Below, piece after piece: positions 28,244-35,148 of a stretch of DNA of 35,148 nt (positions are counted from its first letter, which is position 1; every line of letters begins with the position of its first letter). The stretch covers positions 1-35,148 of IMG/VR virus record IMGVR_UViG_3300033145_000496. The stretch is one strand, 5' to 3'. The notes under the pieces were generated by a model. That model ran no database searches. It was given only the letters and a program-made list of their open reading frames with translations, and was not told the DNA's origin. The DNA comes from a virus. The position numbers were made by a program, and so were the translations under genes.

Positions 28244-29767
28244 TTATTTATTCTCTTTCTCAAATAATTCGGGCATTCTATCTATTAGTTTTAGCCCTTC
28301 CCCTTTTTCATTGTTATCTATATCATCAAGCATAACCTTTATTTTATCTTCTGGCATGCGAGGAAATTTTTTCTTAACGATGGCTTTCTTAATTTCTTTA
28401 TTAAACTCATTCCCCAAACTGATCTTAATCGCCTTTTCAGCCTCTTCTAAATCTTCAAATAAGCTCTGCATTGAAAACTCTTTCGGATAGCTGATGGTCC
28501 CTTCAAATTTCTTCTTTTCCCAAAGAGCATATTTCTGCCATATCCTTGTTTCACCATCTTCAAGGTTTGCAGCCTTTTTAGATAAAGAAGAATTTGTTTC
28601 GTTGAAATCCCAAGCCTTAGAAACCCCTGATTGCTCAATGGCCCGCTCTCCCTTGTATGAACCTGACCCGCCCTCTAGTTTAGCCAACTGATATATCTTA
28701 GAAATCTGCCTGTCTATATGTTTAAAATAAACTTCTGCATTAGCAGGCGGCGGGCTTATATACTCCGGCTTATTTCTATCTTCCGGGTACAGCAACGCTT
28801 TTGATGTCCCAACCGTCAAATCGTTATATTCATCAGCCGACCCCTGTATCGCTAAAAAAGCAAAAGTCTGATCTCTAAGAATCTGCTTTAACTCTGAGCA
28901 AGAATTATAAATGTCTCTCGTAATAAAAGCAATATCAGCAATCGTACTTATACCTAAAAAATTCTTATATTTTTTGCTCTTCTTATCAAATACGCAGCTT
29001 ATCGGAACATATCCCAAGCCATGGACCCCAGTATCTATCTGAGCATAATCGCTGTCGTAAATAGTCCAATTCGTGCGAGTCCATAAACGATAACGGACAT
29101 TTATTAATTTACTTTTATCATATTTATCCGGGTCTATAGCTGTATCGACAACTTCTTTTATTAAAACCCAATAAGGCTCGCCGAACTCATCTAAGGCCCA
29201 ATTTATAACATTTTGAGGATGTATTAAAGTCAAGTAAGGAAACAATTTATTGTCTATTTTATCTTTAAACGTTCTAATTTGCTTACCATCAACAACCCTA
29301 GGCATATCGGACATAACAAAAATATGCCCGTAAAGCTGACTTAACTCGGCCATTTCAGCCCGAAACTCCGCAATACTATTTCCTTGCCGATCAATGTTCG
29401 TTTTGCGTTCTTTGATAATTGTGTCAAGCCCTTTGAACTCTTCATTAATCGGATGCTTGAATAAATGATTAGTATAAATGTCAATTATCGGCGAACAGAA
29501 GTTATAATAATAACTCATCTGAAGCCGTTCAGTATAGCTATTGTCTTTTTCTTTCGGATGCTTGAATAAATGATTCTGCACCGTACTTTTTAAAGGCTGG
29601 CCATTAACCATAACCGTAATCCCGGTCGATGCGTTTATCATCGTGCTAGAAACAATCTGCGCCTGAGTATAATCCACTCCCCCTTCATAACTATCTAAAA
29701 GGAAGTTCCAATATGGACAATAACTCTTGTGAATTTTGTGAGGATTTTCAACTAAATCTTTTATCAT
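28244..29767 (-). CDS. Portal protein
   Basis: 507 aa, between the terminase large subunit (ATGA overlap) and the scaffold. The order of segments fits the DUF4055-type portal family: an N-terminal wing (MIKDLVENPHKIHKSYCPYWNF), YSYYYNFCSPIIDIYTNHLF-like helix, GHIFVMSDMP, the stem region (LTVGTSKALLYPEDRNKPEYISPP), IDRQISKIYQLAKLEG and an acidic C-terminus. A dodecamer forms the DNA channel at one capsid vertex. Length and place are as expected. Confidence 0.9.
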   Translation of the reverse strand: MIKDLVENPHKIHKSYCPYWNFLLDSYEGGVDYTQAQIVSSTMINASTGITVMVNGQPLKSTVQNHLFKHPKEKDNSYTERLQMSYYYNFCSPIIDIYTNHLFKHPINEEFKGLDTIIKERKTNIDRQGNSIAEFRAEMAELSQLYGHIFVMSDMPRVVDGKQIRTFKDKIDNKLFPYLTLIHPQNVINWALDEFGEPYWVLIKEVVDTAIDPDKYDKSKLINVRYRLWTRTNWTIYDSDYAQIDTGVHGLGYVPISCVFDKKSKKYKNFLGISTIADIAFITRDIYNSCSELKQILRDQTFAFLAIQGSADEYNDLTVGTSKALLYPEDRNKPEYISPPPANAEVYFKHIDRQISKIYQLAKLEGGSGSYKGERAIEQSGVSKAWDFNETNSSLSKKAANLEDGETRIWQKYALWEKKKFEGTISYPKEFSMQSLFEDLEEAEKAIKISLGNEFNKEIKKAIVKKKFPRMPEDKIKVMLDDIDNNEKGEGLKLIDRMPELFEKENK

Positions 29768-31047
29768 ATCTTTATTCCTTCTATTCTGCCTTTGTTTAGG
29801 CTAAACTCTTTCTCAATCATGTACCCCAAGCCATCCGAGGCATGAGTGAGATTAAAATCACGGCCCTTGTCTATTCTTGTCGTCCCTTCTTTATATGGAA
29901 CCTGTTCAAAGTCTCTAATTAAATGTTTACACTTATTAGGATTCACAAAAATCCTACGCTCATTTCGACTATTGCAAATCATTCCATTCACCGCATTAAT
30001 CCGATCTCTTTCGGCCGGATTCTTTTTTGGGATTCTTTTTTCAATCCCATAAATCCCAAGCTCAGATTCAATAATTTTATAATTCGTTACATTGCTTGCA
30101 GTAGTTCTTGAATGCCCCGTAGCATCACCGTATAGAATTATTCCTTTATCGTGATTCGGGTATCTTGCTTTGAACTCTTGGCAAGCCTCAATAGTGTTAG
30201 AATTTTTTAGTCTGATTTCATCTATAACATAAACTTCTTTCAAATTGGTTTGAAGGTTAATCCCAACTTGTGCGATCTCCCAAACCATCGGGTCAACATT
30301 AAAATCGCAGCATAAACCTAAAGGCAATCGAGGATTATATTGAGCAACTTTAAAAGCCCGGGACCCGGCATTCTCTTGCCGATTAAACGTATAATAAACC
30401 GACCCCTCAAATATAACAAACTCGCCATATAATTCTTGTTGAGCAAACTTCTTATCATACTTACGTTCTAAAGCTGAAATGGCTAATTTATTAAGATGGG
30501 TATTTTGATGTGTAGCAAACTGGATAACGCCATATTCACTATCTTTATTTTCTATAAAAACATCGTGAATCCAATCAAAACTATTTGGTGAAGTAGTAAG
30601 AATCCCTTTACCCCCGGTAGATAAAACCCGGCCCAAAAGAACATCCCAAATACCATTCTTGCATTCCCGGCCCTCGTCTAACCAGAATCCGCAAAGAGTT
30701 GCATTCCTTACTCTGTCTGGTTTATCAGCGCTAAAGCCGTGAACTTCTCGACCGTTCTTTAATGTGATTATTTTAAAAGATTTATTTTCACTAGCAATTA
30801 ACGGCCTAGCCGCTCTTTTAAATTCTCGCCAAGTTGTTCTTTCAAGCATGTGGAAGGTCGGAGCTACGACTCCATAAACTCCATCGCCTTTAGCGTTCCA
30901 AGACTGTCTGCTGGATTCTCTAGCCCCAGCATAGGTTTTTCCGCCTCGAATGCCGCAGATCATTGCAACATATCTAAACACCCTTTCAATAGCATAGTGA
31001 AAAGCCATTTGCCCCTCATGCGGTTTATATTTTTTAAGATGTATCAT
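29764..31047 (-). CDS. terL: Terminase large subunit
   Basis: 427 aa with both halves of the packaging motor. ATPase: Walker A GIRGGKT (32-38), Walker B LCGFWLDE (118-125) with the catalytic Glu, and coupling motif TTSP (151-154). RNase H-like nuclease: Asp248 in CCDFNVDP, Asp308 in GDATGHS, and H402/D405 in LTHASDG. It pumps DNA into the prohead through the portal and cuts concatemers. It overlaps the small subunit by 1 nt and the portal by 4 nt. Every motif is intact. Confidence 0.97.
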   Translation of the reverse strand: MIHLKKYKPHEGQMAFHYAIERVFRYVAMICGIRGGKTYAGARESSRQSWNAKGDGVYGVVAPTFHMLERTTWREFKRAARPLIASENKSFKIITLKNGREVHGFSADKPDRVRNATLCGFWLDEGRECKNGIWDVLLGRVLSTGGKGILTTSPNSFDWIHDVFIENKDSEYGVIQFATHQNTHLNKLAISALERKYDKKFAQQELYGEFVIFEGSVYYTFNRQENAGSRAFKVAQYNPRLPLGLCCDFNVDPMVWEIAQVGINLQTNLKEVYVIDEIRLKNSNTIEACQEFKARYPNHDKGIILYGDATGHSRTTASNVTNYKIIESELGIYGIEKRIPKKNPAERDRINAVNGMICNSRNERRIFVNPNKCKHLIRDFEQVPYKEGTTRIDKGRDFNLTHASDGLGYMIEKEFSLNKGRIEGIKI

Positions 31048-31508
31048 TAGTTTCTCAAAAATTTATCCATTCGGTTTTTATATAGTTTATCATGGCCAGC
31101 AGGTATTATTTCAATCTCTTCATCTTTAAAGCGATCATCTTCGTAAGGCACTCTTGGCTCCATCTGCCCAAGATATTGTTTGCCTAGCCAGATAGCCATC
31201 GCTGTGCTGTTTTTAGCAAGCTTAAATTGGGTCCTGCGAAGCGAGACTTTTGACGGGCCGGAGAACCTTTTTAATACCCCCTCAAAAGTATCGTCATATT
31301 TTACTCTGATTTTTCTCTGCAAGGTAGAATCGGATAAATTAAAAACGCCGCAGATTTCTTCTTTCGTAGCCATTAACATGCAGCAGAACTTGAAATTCGT
31401 CCAATTTATGTCTTTTTCTGGCCGCCCCATTTTAACCAATACCCCTTTAGCTTTTTTTGCTTTAGGTTTTGGTTTAGCCTTTGATCTCGTTTTTTTTCTT
31501 CCAGCCAT
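31047..31508 (-). CDS. terS: Terminase small subunit
   Basis: 153 aa. A Lys-rich tail (RKKTRSKAKPKPKAKKAKG) precedes a helix-turn-helix (about 49-71, TKEEICGVFNLSDSTLQRKI) and an oligomerisation helix pair (VSLRRTQFKLAKNSTAMAIWLGKQYLG), the standard order in small subunits that recognise the packaging site. The acidic C-terminus would touch the large subunit. GGGAG precedes the ATG by 7 nt. It is the first gene of the late block, separated from its promoter by a palindrome and a terminator-like hairpin. Confidence 0.92.
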   Translation of the reverse strand: MAGRKKTRSKAKPKPKAKKAKGVLVKMGRPEKDINWTNFKFCCMLMATKEEICGVFNLSDSTLQRKIRVKYDDTFEGVLKRFSGPSKVSLRRTQFKLAKNSTAMAIWLGKQYLGQMEPRVPYEDDRFKDEEIEIIPAGHDKLYKNRMDKFLRN

Positions 31509-31521
31509 TTGTCAACTCCCA

Positions 31522-31563
31522 GAAAAAACAAAAGGAATCACCTTTTTTAGAAAGCAATTCCTT
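31522..31563 (-). terminator. Terminator-like hairpin in the late leader
   Basis: AAGGAAT (31557-31563) and ATTCCTT (31532-31538) pair with a partly paired interior, followed on the minus strand by TTTGTTTTTT. It lies between the 31.6 kb promoter and the terminase start, so late transcription must read through it or be antiterminated; it could equally end transcripts arriving from upstream. Confidence 0.6.
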
Positions 31564-31592
31564 ATGTTTTAGATAAACTCATCCTTATTTTA

Positions 31593-31621
31593 AGGATAAG
31601 CCCTATCCGCCTTACTGTCAA
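31593..31621 (-). promoter_or_regulatory. Promoter of the late (virion) operon, with overlapping palindrome
   Basis: TTGACA (31616-31621), 17-nt spacer, TATCCT (31593-31598) on the minus strand. The -10 region is inside the palindrome ATCCTTA-TTT-TAAGGAT (31581-31597), which could be an operator or a hairpin at the mRNA 5' end. A six-codon ORF (MSLSKT) at 31582-31562 ends at the start of the terminator stem. Confidence 0.65.
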
Positions 31622-31630
31622 GAAATAATT

Positions 31631-31819
31631 TTATTTAATTTGGAATGTTTGACGTAACTTAGCTGTTAGTATGATTGTAAACACACCAAAAGCTACTTGA
31701 TTTATTTGCCTTTGGCTCAAATCCTTTTCATCCGGGTATTGGAACATTGGCCCGAAAGCGCTTTTATCTACTGCATCTTTAAGCTCATTGATTTCTTTCG
31801 CTAACTCTTTTGAATCCAT
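31631..31819 (-). CDS. Hypothetical 62-aa protein
   Basis: Not recognised. A charged helical start (MDSKELAKEINELKDAVDK), a Pro/Asp turn (FQYPDEKDLS) and a hydrophobic helix near the end (QVAFGVFTIILTAK) that could touch a membrane. GGAG precedes the ATG. It is the last gene before the late promoter. Confidence 0.48.
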   Translation of the reverse strand: MDSKELAKEINELKDAVDKSAFGPMFQYPDEKDLSQRQINQVAFGVFTIILTAKLRQTFQIK

Positions 31820-31832
31820 AAAACTCCTTTTT

Positions 31833-31970
31833 TTATAATTCTAGTAAATCTTGCTCTTCTTCTAACCTTACCAACCAATCATGCAAAGCCATTAACCAAC
31901 CTTGAACACACCAAAAAAGCATCCAGATAACATAAACAATAACCCTCAATGTCTTAGTTATGAGTATCAC
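31833..31970 (-). CDS. 45-aa membrane peptide with GTG start
   Basis: The frame starts at a GTG overlapping the upstream stop (GTGA) and fills the gap before the next gene. About 20 hydrophobic residues (VIVYVIWMLFWCVQGWL) are followed by an amphipathic stretch and an acidic end (LEEEQDLLEL). The same GTGA coupling is used at 1374. Not recognised; a small membrane effector is possible. Confidence 0.5.
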   Translation of the reverse strand: MILITKTLRVIVYVIWMLFWCVQGWLMALHDWLVRLEEEQDLLEL

Positions 31971-32254
31971 ACCAACCCTTTCTTAAATAAAATCCTTTTA
32001 GCCGCCAACCACCTTTTGCGGAACGGCTGAGTTTTCATTAATTCATAAAAATCATCATATTTTCTTTTAACATATTTTTTGGTTGCTTTTTTAAGGCCCT
32101 TGATTTCTCTTTTGTTTAAGACCTTCTGAGACTGAAGCTGTTTAACGTCAACTGTCTCTACAGCCATATCTGTGCTGCTTTTGATTAAATCAATATGCTT
32201 GTAGAAGTCCTCTCTCTTCCCGGCCGTTTTAGTTAGTTTAAGATAAACTATCAT
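31967..32254 (-). CDS. Hypothetical basic protein
   Basis: 95 aa. A short beta start (MIVYLKLTKTAGKRED) followed by Lys/Arg-rich helices (LNKREIKGLKKATKKYVKRKYDDFYELM, then RKRWLAAKRILF), consistent with nucleic-acid binding. Not recognised. It overlaps the previous gene by 4 nt in the ParB-led cluster. Confidence 0.5.
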   Translation of the reverse strand: MIVYLKLTKTAGKREDFYKHIDLIKSSTDMAVETVDVKQLQSQKVLNKREIKGLKKATKKYVKRKYDDFYELMKTQPFRKRWLAAKRILFKKGLV

Positions 32255-32475
32255 CTTATTCTCCGTTTTGCTTCCGCAGCCTTTATTATCACACCAATAA
32301 TTTCCTCTTTTTTCTTTGAAGTAAGCCCGGGTAAAGAATCTACCACCCTTGCAATATCTTTATACTCTAGCTCTGTTTTGTTGAGGTCCCGGACCGCTTG
32401 GTTTATAACATCCTCTTGCATGACTGTACCAAAATGCTCCATAAGAATATCTTTGCGTGTTTTAAATTTACTCAT
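32251..32475 (-). CDS. Hypothetical helical protein downstream of ParB-like gene
   Basis: 74 aa, helical and charged (MSKFKTRKDILMEHFGTVMQ, then LPGLTSKKKEEIIGVIIKAAEAKRRI). It overlaps the ParB-like gene by 8 nt. The middle (YKDIARVVDSLPGLTSKKKEE) could be a small DNA-binding helical bundle. Not recognised; probably works with the ParB-like protein. Confidence 0.5.
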   Translation of the reverse strand: MSKFKTRKDILMEHFGTVMQEDVINQAVRDLNKTELEYKDIARVVDSLPGLTSKKKEEIIGVIIKAAEAKRRIR

Positions 32476-33271
32476 TCGACTCCTTTGCTTTAAGCTTCCT
32501 TAACTTTTGAATCTTGACCATAAGCGCTTTCCGAAGGCTTAAAATTTTTAATTTATGGATTTCACAAATCTCGTCAAGAAGCTTGTGGATTTTTTCAGAA
32601 TCCGTCAACCCTTTTATCTCTTGTATTATTAAATCAAAATTTCTTTTAGGTTCAACGAAGGGTTTTTCTACTATTCTTTCTTTTTCATTAGTTCTTTTCA
32701 CAAGCGCATATAAACTGCCTACAGTAAATTCACCCTTCTTAATTTTCTCTCGTACTTCATCCAATAAATCTTCTTGTCCGATCAACGGATATAGTGGCCG
32801 AGCATGACTTAGTAAAAGTTTCCCGGTTTCAAAATAGTACCTTATGCCCCTTGGCAGCTTTAATATAGAGAGGGCATAACTAACCCATCTTTCACTCTTC
32901 CCTATCTTTTTAGATAAAGTCCGATCATCGCATTTAAACTTTAGCTTTAAGCCTTTTAAGGCTTTAGCAATCTCTATCGGCATCAAATCTTCCCTTTGCT
33001 CGTTCTCAATAAATTGAGCCAAAACAACTTTCTCTTCATTTGAGGGCTTTACTATTGCACAAATATATTTAAAATTTAATTTAAGGCAAGCCCGGTATCT
33101 TCTTTCACCACAAACTATTTCATATTTATCGCCAACTGGCTTAACCAAAATCGGGTTTATTAAACCAATAGATTTTATAGATTCTGATAATTCGTCAAGC
33201 TTACTTTCATCAAAGAGTTTTCTTTGGTTAACTAACGATGGTTTAATTTTATCTAGTTCTATTTTTTCCAT
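32468..33271 (-). CDS. ParB-like partition/regulatory protein
   Basis: 267 aa with the full ParB pattern: an N-terminal nuclease-like fold (INPILVKPVGD, box CGERRYRA at 54-61, ENEQRED at 89-95), a central helix-turn-helix (DDRTLSKKIGKSERWVSYAL, 115-134; LLSHARPL after it) and a helical C-terminal part. ParB proteins bind centromere-like sites and hydrolyse CTP. No ParA is encoded, so it may serve a regulatory or nuclease role, or use a host ParA in a plasmid-like state. It overlaps the genes on both sides. Confidence 0.88.
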   Translation of the reverse strand: MEKIELDKIKPSLVNQRKLFDESKLDELSESIKSIGLINPILVKPVGDKYEIVCGERRYRACLKLNFKYICAIVKPSNEEKVVLAQFIENEQREDLMPIEIAKALKGLKLKFKCDDRTLSKKIGKSERWVSYALSILKLPRGIRYYFETGKLLLSHARPLYPLIGQEDLLDEVREKIKKGEFTVGSLYALVKRTNEKERIVEKPFVEPKRNFDLIIQEIKGLTDSEKIHKLLDEICEIHKLKILSLRKALMVKIQKLRKLKAKESNE

Positions 33272-33518
33272 TTTGTTTTATTTTTTTAAACGGAATATCC
33301 ACCATGGGCTTCACGGGCTGCAATCCCCGGCCAAAGTTAAGAACACTAATCCACAACTTGCCCGTAAATAGAATTTTTATCCTTTCCCTAAAAGTCAACT
33401 GCCAACAATGAAAGACCCGGCCGCCCTGAACATCATCTTCATAAACAGGCAGAGGAAGAAACGGTTTTTGATTCTCTCCATAAACTTTATTCTGCTCTCT
33501 AAATTTTATCGGCTTCAT
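33249..33518 (-). CDS. Conserved phage hypothetical protein
   Basis: 89 aa with the pattern KPIKFREQNKVYG, then PLPVYEDDVQGGRVFHCWQL, RERIKILFTGKLWISVL and a PF end. Small phage proteins with this KPxxFxExN ... LPV ... CWxLsxxExxxxLftGkxW order are widespread and of unknown role. It overlaps the ParB-like gene by 23 nt. Confidence 0.65.
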   Translation of the reverse strand: MKPIKFREQNKVYGENQKPFLPLPVYEDDVQGGRVFHCWQLTFRERIKILFTGKLWISVLNFGRGLQPVKPMVDIPFKKIKQNGKNRTR

Positions 33519-33524
33519 TTTCTC

Positions 33525-33710
33525 CTAAATTCTATCTTTATCAAGATGCTCCTGAATTTCTTGCTCTAGTTCTTTTGAATCATAAAGGCTTTTAAGCCAA
33601 TTCGTTTTCCAGAACAGAGCATCTTGTTTGTATTGTTTCTCGCACTCAGTACAATATTTTTGAAAACCACTTACGCCATTACTGCAATTCATGCAACTGC
33701 TACAACTCAT
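33525..33710 (-). CDS. Small zinc-ribbon protein
   Basis: 61 aa. MSCSSCMNC and YCTEC give C3/C6/C9 and C20/C23, a likely zinc-binding knuckle, followed by a helical, charged tail. Function unknown. Starts directly after the stop of the upstream gene. Confidence 0.6.
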   Translation of the reverse strand: MSCSSCMNCSNGVSGFQKYCTECEKQYKQDALFWKTNWLKSLYDSKELEQEIQEHLDKDRI

Positions 33711-33977
33711 TTATCTCTCCTGAATCGTTATCCCCACAAGCACTTTAACAACCCTCGCTTTAGGATAAGGAATAAAATCCCCTAAAGACTCTTCCTCGTA
33801 TTTTTTCATTTTCTTTAAATATCCCCGGGCTATTTTTCTAGTAGTAAATAAGCACACTCGGCACCCTTCAAGTTGCGGCGGTATGTTCGGAATACCATCA
33901 AACCACCAGTATCGACCAACAAGGCCCGGGTGCTTTTTTCCGTTTAAGTCTATTGCCCAAGCATAAAATTTACTCAT
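33711..33977 (-). CDS. Hypothetical 88-aa protein
   Basis: I chose ATG 33977 (MSKFYAWAIDLNG) because it has AAGGA 6 nt upstream and overlaps the glycosyltransferase stop (ATGA); the frame is open to 34010. An alpha/beta protein with FYAWAID, RYWWFDGIPNIPPQLEG, LFTTRKIARGYLKKM and a basic ARVVKVLVGI strand. Not recognised, though the first and third segments resemble small phage proteins that handle a bound ligand. Its close coupling to the glycosyltransferase may mean a shared role. Confidence 0.52.
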   Translation of the reverse strand: MSKFYAWAIDLNGKKHPGLVGRYWWFDGIPNIPPQLEGCRVCLFTTRKIARGYLKKMKKYEEESLGDFIPYPKARVVKVLVGITIQER

Positions 33978-34678
33978 TTGCATTCCTTTTCCACAATAGC
34001 CCGATGGCAAACTTTTTGTTGCGATCGAACCGCTTGAGATATTTGATTCTTGTGTAGCCGATAAAAATATAAAGTTTCTTTTAGCGTTTTGAGAATCCAG
34101 TTTCTTTTACGCATTGATACTAGCATGTAAAAATCTTGTGCGTATTTATATTTCCAGCCGCCAATCTCTTTTATTGCTTTCGTACGAAACAAAGAAGCCC
34201 CAGCGATCGTCCCGGCTAACTTATCTATCCTTTGATTCTCCGGGTCCGCAGTATTTATATGAGTAAGATGGCCCATAATATTAACAACGCCATAGTTATC
34301 CCCGACCACACCGATCTTGTCATGTTTTATAATGGCATCAAGCAATCTCTCTATCCTATTCGGTGAAGAAAAATCATCTGCATCGTGCCGGGCGATAAAC
34401 GGTTCCTCGATTCTCTCAAGGACCATATTTAAAGATTTTGTTAAACCCATGTGATCTTGTTTAATAAAAACAATCCTCTCATCTTGATCTGCATGATTTT
34501 GTATAATTTTTTCTGCCTCTGGAAAATAACCATCTAAAATAATATAAAAAACAAAGTTTGAATGCGTTTGCATAAGGTTGGAAGTTATTGCTTTCTTTAA
34601 ATAGCGTTCTTCATTTTCTCCATAACTAAAAAAGAACACGGGCATTATAATTGCAACTTTTATGTTTTGATTTTCCAT
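33974..34678 (-). CDS. Family 2 glycosyltransferase
   Basis: 234 aa. GT-A pattern: IKVAIIMPVFFFSYG opening strand, LKKAITSNLMQTHSNF helix, metal motif DAD at 99-101 (RHDADDFSSPNRIE), and the acceptor-side region GGWKYKYAQDFYMLVSM near 173-189. It probably transfers a sugar to an unknown acceptor. It overlaps the circle-spanning glycosyltransferase by 19 nt, so the two are co-translated and may act in turn. Confidence 0.92.
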   Translation of the reverse strand: MENQNIKVAIIMPVFFFSYGENEERYLKKAITSNLMQTHSNFVFYIILDGYFPEAEKIIQNHADQDERIVFIKQDHMGLTKSLNMVLERIEEPFIARHDADDFSSPNRIERLLDAIIKHDKIGVVGDNYGVVNIMGHLTHINTADPENQRIDKLAGTIAGASLFRTKAIKEIGGWKYKYAQDFYMLVSMRKRNWILKTLKETLYFYRLHKNQISQAVRSQQKVCHRAIVEKECK

Positions 34679-35148
34679 TTTTCCTCAAAGTAAGTTTTAC
34701 TGGCCAATAAAGTTTTAGGGTCCCGGCGTATCTTTGCGTAATCTCCTAAATGCTCCGGCGAATGAAAAGCGATCGCATCGGCACAATATAAAAGCTTAAA
34801 CCCAAGCTCTCGGAACTGCAACATCATATCCATATCTTCATACCCAATAAAAAACTTTTTATCAATCTTAATTTTATCAAGAGCAGACTTGCGGTAAATT
34901 GTAGCCCCGCCATGGATTAAATCACAAACCCTAGATACCATGGTCCTCGAATCGTATCGATCTAGTTGGTCCCTTGAATAATCTATCCTATCATTAATAA
35001 TATCCCTTCCGCACAATTGAAGTTTCCCGGTGTTTGTATTTATAACTTTTGCCCCAGCAGCAGCTACTATTCTATGAGGCTTAATTGTCTTTTTTAGATG
35101 GACCAGAAAGCATTCATCTATAACCATATCATTATCAAGGAAAACAAC
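34660..35148 (-). CDS. Family 2 glycosyltransferase, C-terminal part (gene split by the circle junction)
   Basis: Continuation of the gene whose start is at 357. The acceptor-side signature is HGGATIYRKSAL, then FIGYEDMDMMLQFRELGFKLLY, the ED-x-D-x-R-x-x-G helix of GT2 enzymes. Bases 35035-35148 repeat 1-114. The frame is open through the repeat and joins exactly (119 codons from 1-357 plus 124 from here and a stop). Confidence 0.88.
   Translation of the reverse strand, partial: VVFLDNDMVIDECFLVHLKKTIKPHRIVAAAGAKVINTNTGKLQLCGRDIINDRIDYSRDQLDRYDSRTMVSRVCDLIHGGATIYRKSALDKIKIDKKFFIGYEDMDMMLQFRELGFKLLYCADAIAFHSPEHLGDYAKIRRDPKTLLASKTYFEEKWKIKT
35035..35148. repeat. Terminal direct repeat, right copy
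   Basis: Identical to 1-114; see the left copy. The overlap supports a closed circular map of about 35,034 bp. Confidence 0.95.

Overview
The window is one complete, circularly closed genome of a tailed phage, most likely a siphovirus. The first 114 bases are repeated exactly as the last 114, so the unique molecule is about 35,034 bp. One glycosyltransferase gene is cut by the ends and reads through without a break when they are joined. Every supported gene lies on the minus strand, usually with 1-20 nt overlaps (very often ATGA). No integrase, CI-type repressor or CRISPR array is seen. Virion-type genes include a long-tailed-phage terminase, a portal, a tail tube, paired tail-assembly chaperones with a -1 frameshift site, a tape measure and a distal tail protein; no sheath gene is seen. 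The host is unknown. A lipoprotein, a small barrel-like exported protein and an exported amidase suggest a Gram-negative-type envelope, and the two radical SAM enzymes would fit an anaerobe, but both are inferences.

In transcription order (descending coordinates) there are three promoter-led blocks. (1) A promoter at 31.6 kb, followed by a palindrome and a terminator-like hairpin, leads into the late block: terminase small and large subunits, portal, scaffold and capsid (31.5-26.5 kb); an 8 kb island of fibre, exported and membrane proteins (26.5-18.0 kb); head-tail connector genes with an embedded glycosyltransferase (18.0-14.9 kb); tail tube, tRNA, frameshifted chaperones, tape measure, distal tail, hub and collar fibre (14.8-8.3 kb); then a membrane protein and a strong terminator at 7.78 kb. 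(2) A promoter at 7.75 kb drives a putative replication initiator and a zinc-finger gene. (3) A nearly identical promoter at 6.63 kb drives an exported endolysin, an ERF annealing protein, a DnaQ-like exonuclease, an HNH nuclease and other small genes. It then probably continues into an accessory cassette (lipoprotein, B12-type radical SAM enzyme, 75-aa peptide, second radical SAM enzyme, two glycosyltransferases), across the circle junction, to a ParB-like protein and small genes ending near 31.6 kb.

The most unusual points are: the radical SAM/glycosyltransferase cassette; the island of Sec-signal proteins between capsid and connectors, part of which has foreign base use; two sister promoters that place an AUG at the predicted +1, each opening a related leader peptide that ends in ATGA on the next gene; a hairpin that would hide the endolysin ribosome binding site inside one of those leader ORFs; an N-terminal module shared by the major capsid protein and the collar fibre; a repeated leader element before three unrelated genes; and a strong excess of the pentamer CCCGG/CCGGG.
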